Part shown: piece after piece, positions 62,395-64,000 of the stretch
How the letters are laid out: each line of letters starts with the position of its first letter
Position numbering within the stretch: the stretch's first letter is position 1
Assembly (NCBI GenBank): GCA_026018925.1
Contig: JAKSZU010000002.1
Span: 154,091,300-154,155,299 of the forward strand
DNA length: 64,000 nt
Source: Tupaia tana
Lineage: Eukaryota > Chordata > Mammalia > Scandentia > Tupaiidae
Direction: 5' to 3'
Made by a program: the position numbers and the translations under genes
Notes under the pieces: model-generated
Told to the model about the DNA's origin: nothing
What the model saw: the letters and a program-made list of their open reading frames with translations, nothing else
Databases searched by the model: none

Positions 62395-62602
62395 AAAAGT
62401 TTCAAAGAGACTTCAAAAAGTTCATGGAAAGATGGGAGGAAAAAGGATTGTGACATTGATCACACCTCATTGGAGGTGCTTTCTCCCTCTCACACTCTCT
62501 CTGGGAAGTACAAGTTTATTTTACCAAAAAAAGGATCTGAAACCCATGTATAGTTTTTTTTCATAATACACATTTTTCCATAAACTTTCCGAAAACCACT
62601 CA
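62395..62602. mobile_element. second mariner-like MITE split by a SINE 3' fragment
   Basis: GACTTCAAAAAGTTCATGG on the left and TTTTTCCATAAACTTTCCG on the right. SINE-like sequence (AAGGATTGTGACATTGATC) lies between, at about 62433-62530. Confidence 0.5.
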
Positions 62603-62858
62603 TATAGGTCCACTATTGGAAGTTCACTTTACTAAGGGGTAGGGAAAGGGAAAGGCTCAAATTCCTTTTCTGAGTATGGTTTTCATCATTAACAACATGA
62701 TCTTTGACATGTTAAATTGTTTACTATAGTGATAATAAAAATTTCCTTCTAGTCCAGTGACCATAGACCAAAATGGACTTTTTATTTACTATATACATAG
62801 TAAAGACATCTATATCTCTAAATGTTGATTGAGAGTCTAGGTCATAAATACACAGTGG

Positions 62859-63118
62859 GGGACCAGCAGATGACATAATGGTTATGTCACTGGATTCCCA
62901 CATAGTCGACTGAGGTTCAAGTCCTGGGCCGCTTGGCTTTAAAATCACACTAGGCATGTGTGGGTGTGTACCCAAGAGAAGAATGGAATAGGGATTGCAT
63001 GCCCTCTGGGGGCGGGTGATTTCTCACTTTCTGTCTTTCTGTCTCTCTCTGTCTCTCCAGTGAGTGCACACACCCTATAGCAAAAATCTCTTTAAAAAAG
63101 AAAAAGGAAAGAAAAAAA
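62859..63118 (+). mobile_element. tRNA-SINE type A
   Basis: Flanked by AAATACACAGT / AAATACATAGT. Confidence 0.88.
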
Positions 63119-63337
63119 AATACATAGTTGGATAGTCAGATAATCTTGGCTAAGAAATTGTATGGTCAGATTGTCATTCAGATTTTCAATTGAACAGTTT
63201 GAGTCTCTAAGGATCAATTAGATTTTTTGAATTCCCTGATTTACCACAGGAAAATATTCCTTGCTACAATTACAATCAGTAGCATTATGTTTTACTTTTC
63301 CTTTTTCTGTTTTAGAATTATTTATTTATTTATTTAT

Positions 63338-63587
63338 TTTAATTTTTTTAGAGAGATTTTTGCTAGAGGGTGCACGTGCTCACCGGAGAGACAGAGAAAC
63401 AGAAAGTGAGAAATCACCTCTTGAGGGGATGGCCACGCTACAATCCCTTCTCTTCAATTCTCCTCTTTGGGATCTTGGTCACACACACACATGCCTGGCA
63501 TGAGTTTTAAGCCACTGAGTTTGGGACTCGAACAGCGGGACTACGTGGGAGTCCAGCGATGTAACCATTACACCATCTCTGGTCCCT
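63338..63587 (-). mobile_element. tRNA-SINE type A
   Basis: Reverse copy from (TTTA)n/T-tail to CATCTCTGGTCCC. Confidence 0.88.
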
Positions 63588-64000
63588 TGTATAAACATTT
63601 ATACACACACATACACACACACACAACTTTTCAATTCAGAACTATGCTATACATACCATTTTATATTGTTCTCACAAGACCCTGCTGTCTGTGTCTGAAG
63701 TCCCTTTAATTCATTGATTTTCTCTCATGTGCTGACGCACCTCTTCTTACCATCTCCCCTTGTCTGTAGTACAGTCACTCTGTTTGCCTCCTACTTCGCA
63801 GCCACCTCTTTTCAGTCACCTATGCCAGCTGCCCCTCTTCTGACTCTCTGTCTCGCTGCTGTGGGTCAGAACCTCGGTCTTGGCCCTCCTCTGTCCTCTC
63901 TCCTTGAGTCAGTGCATCCTGCCCCATGGCTCCCAGTTTCTGTGCCTTACCTAGACTCCCAAACCACCGTCTCCACACGGAATCTCATTCTTAGCTCCAG

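Larger units (their letters stand above)
62020..64000. other. LRP2BP intron 3, unfinished at the window edge
   Basis: Apart from the repeats listed, nothing exon-like matching the LRP2BP continuation (expected next residues of a Sel1 repeat) was found. The last 400 bp are CT-rich and unassigned. Confidence 0.5.

Overview
This is mammalian nuclear DNA: intron-containing genes with GT..AG splice sites, two CpG-rich promoter regions, and a very high load of SINEs. Four protein genes were reconstructed exon by exon, with all reading phases closing. Left to right they are CFAP96/C4orf47 (minus, 7 coding exons, 310 aa), UFSP2 (plus, 12 coding exons, 469 aa), ANKRD37 (minus, 4 coding exons, 159 aa as read) and the first three coding exons of LRP2BP (plus, 111 codons, continuing past the right edge). 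This is the order I know from human 4q35.1, seen in the opposite orientation.

Layout: 1-17.9 kb is CFAP96. 18-20.2 kb is the GC-rich head-to-head promoter region of CFAP96 and UFSP2. 19.9-44.5 kb is UFSP2. 44.6-47.6 kb is ANKRD37, tail-to-tail with UFSP2, with a GC-rich promoter at 47.6-48.3 kb that carries two hypoxia-response-type motifs. 48.3-58.9 kb has no recognised exon. 58.9 kb to the end is LRP2BP. By family knowledge, UFSP2 is the cysteine protease that removes UFM1 from proteins; CFAP96 is a cilia/flagella-associated protein; ANKRD37 is a small ankyrin protein induced by hypoxia; LRP2BP is a Sel1-repeat protein that binds megalin. They are neighbours, not a pathway.

About a quarter of the window is one tRNA-derived SINE clan. 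The head has a Pol III A box (TAGCGTAATGG) and B box (GGTTCGAGTCC). 'Type A' copies are about 260 nt and end GCGCCCTATAGCAAAAACC + A-tail. 'Type B' copies are about 170 nt and end in a (T)CTGGTCAAATTAAAATAAA-like A/T-rich tail. Two weak 7SL-derived dimeric SINEs are also present. No primate Alu, rodent B2, carnivore or ruminant SINEs were seen. A tRNA-SINE-dominated genome with rare 7SL SINEs fits a colugo (Dermoptera, CYN-type SINEs). That is an inference from memory of the families, not a database match.

Most notable points: two independent antisense SINEs sit exactly at UFSP2 splice donors and duplicated the donor site (exons 3 and 9). There is a short palindromic TA-flanked MITE family (3 copies), a class-II-type solo LTR with a perfect 6-bp target duplication, one target site hit twice by SINEs, and an ANKRD37 stop codon that overlaps a near-perfect splice donor.
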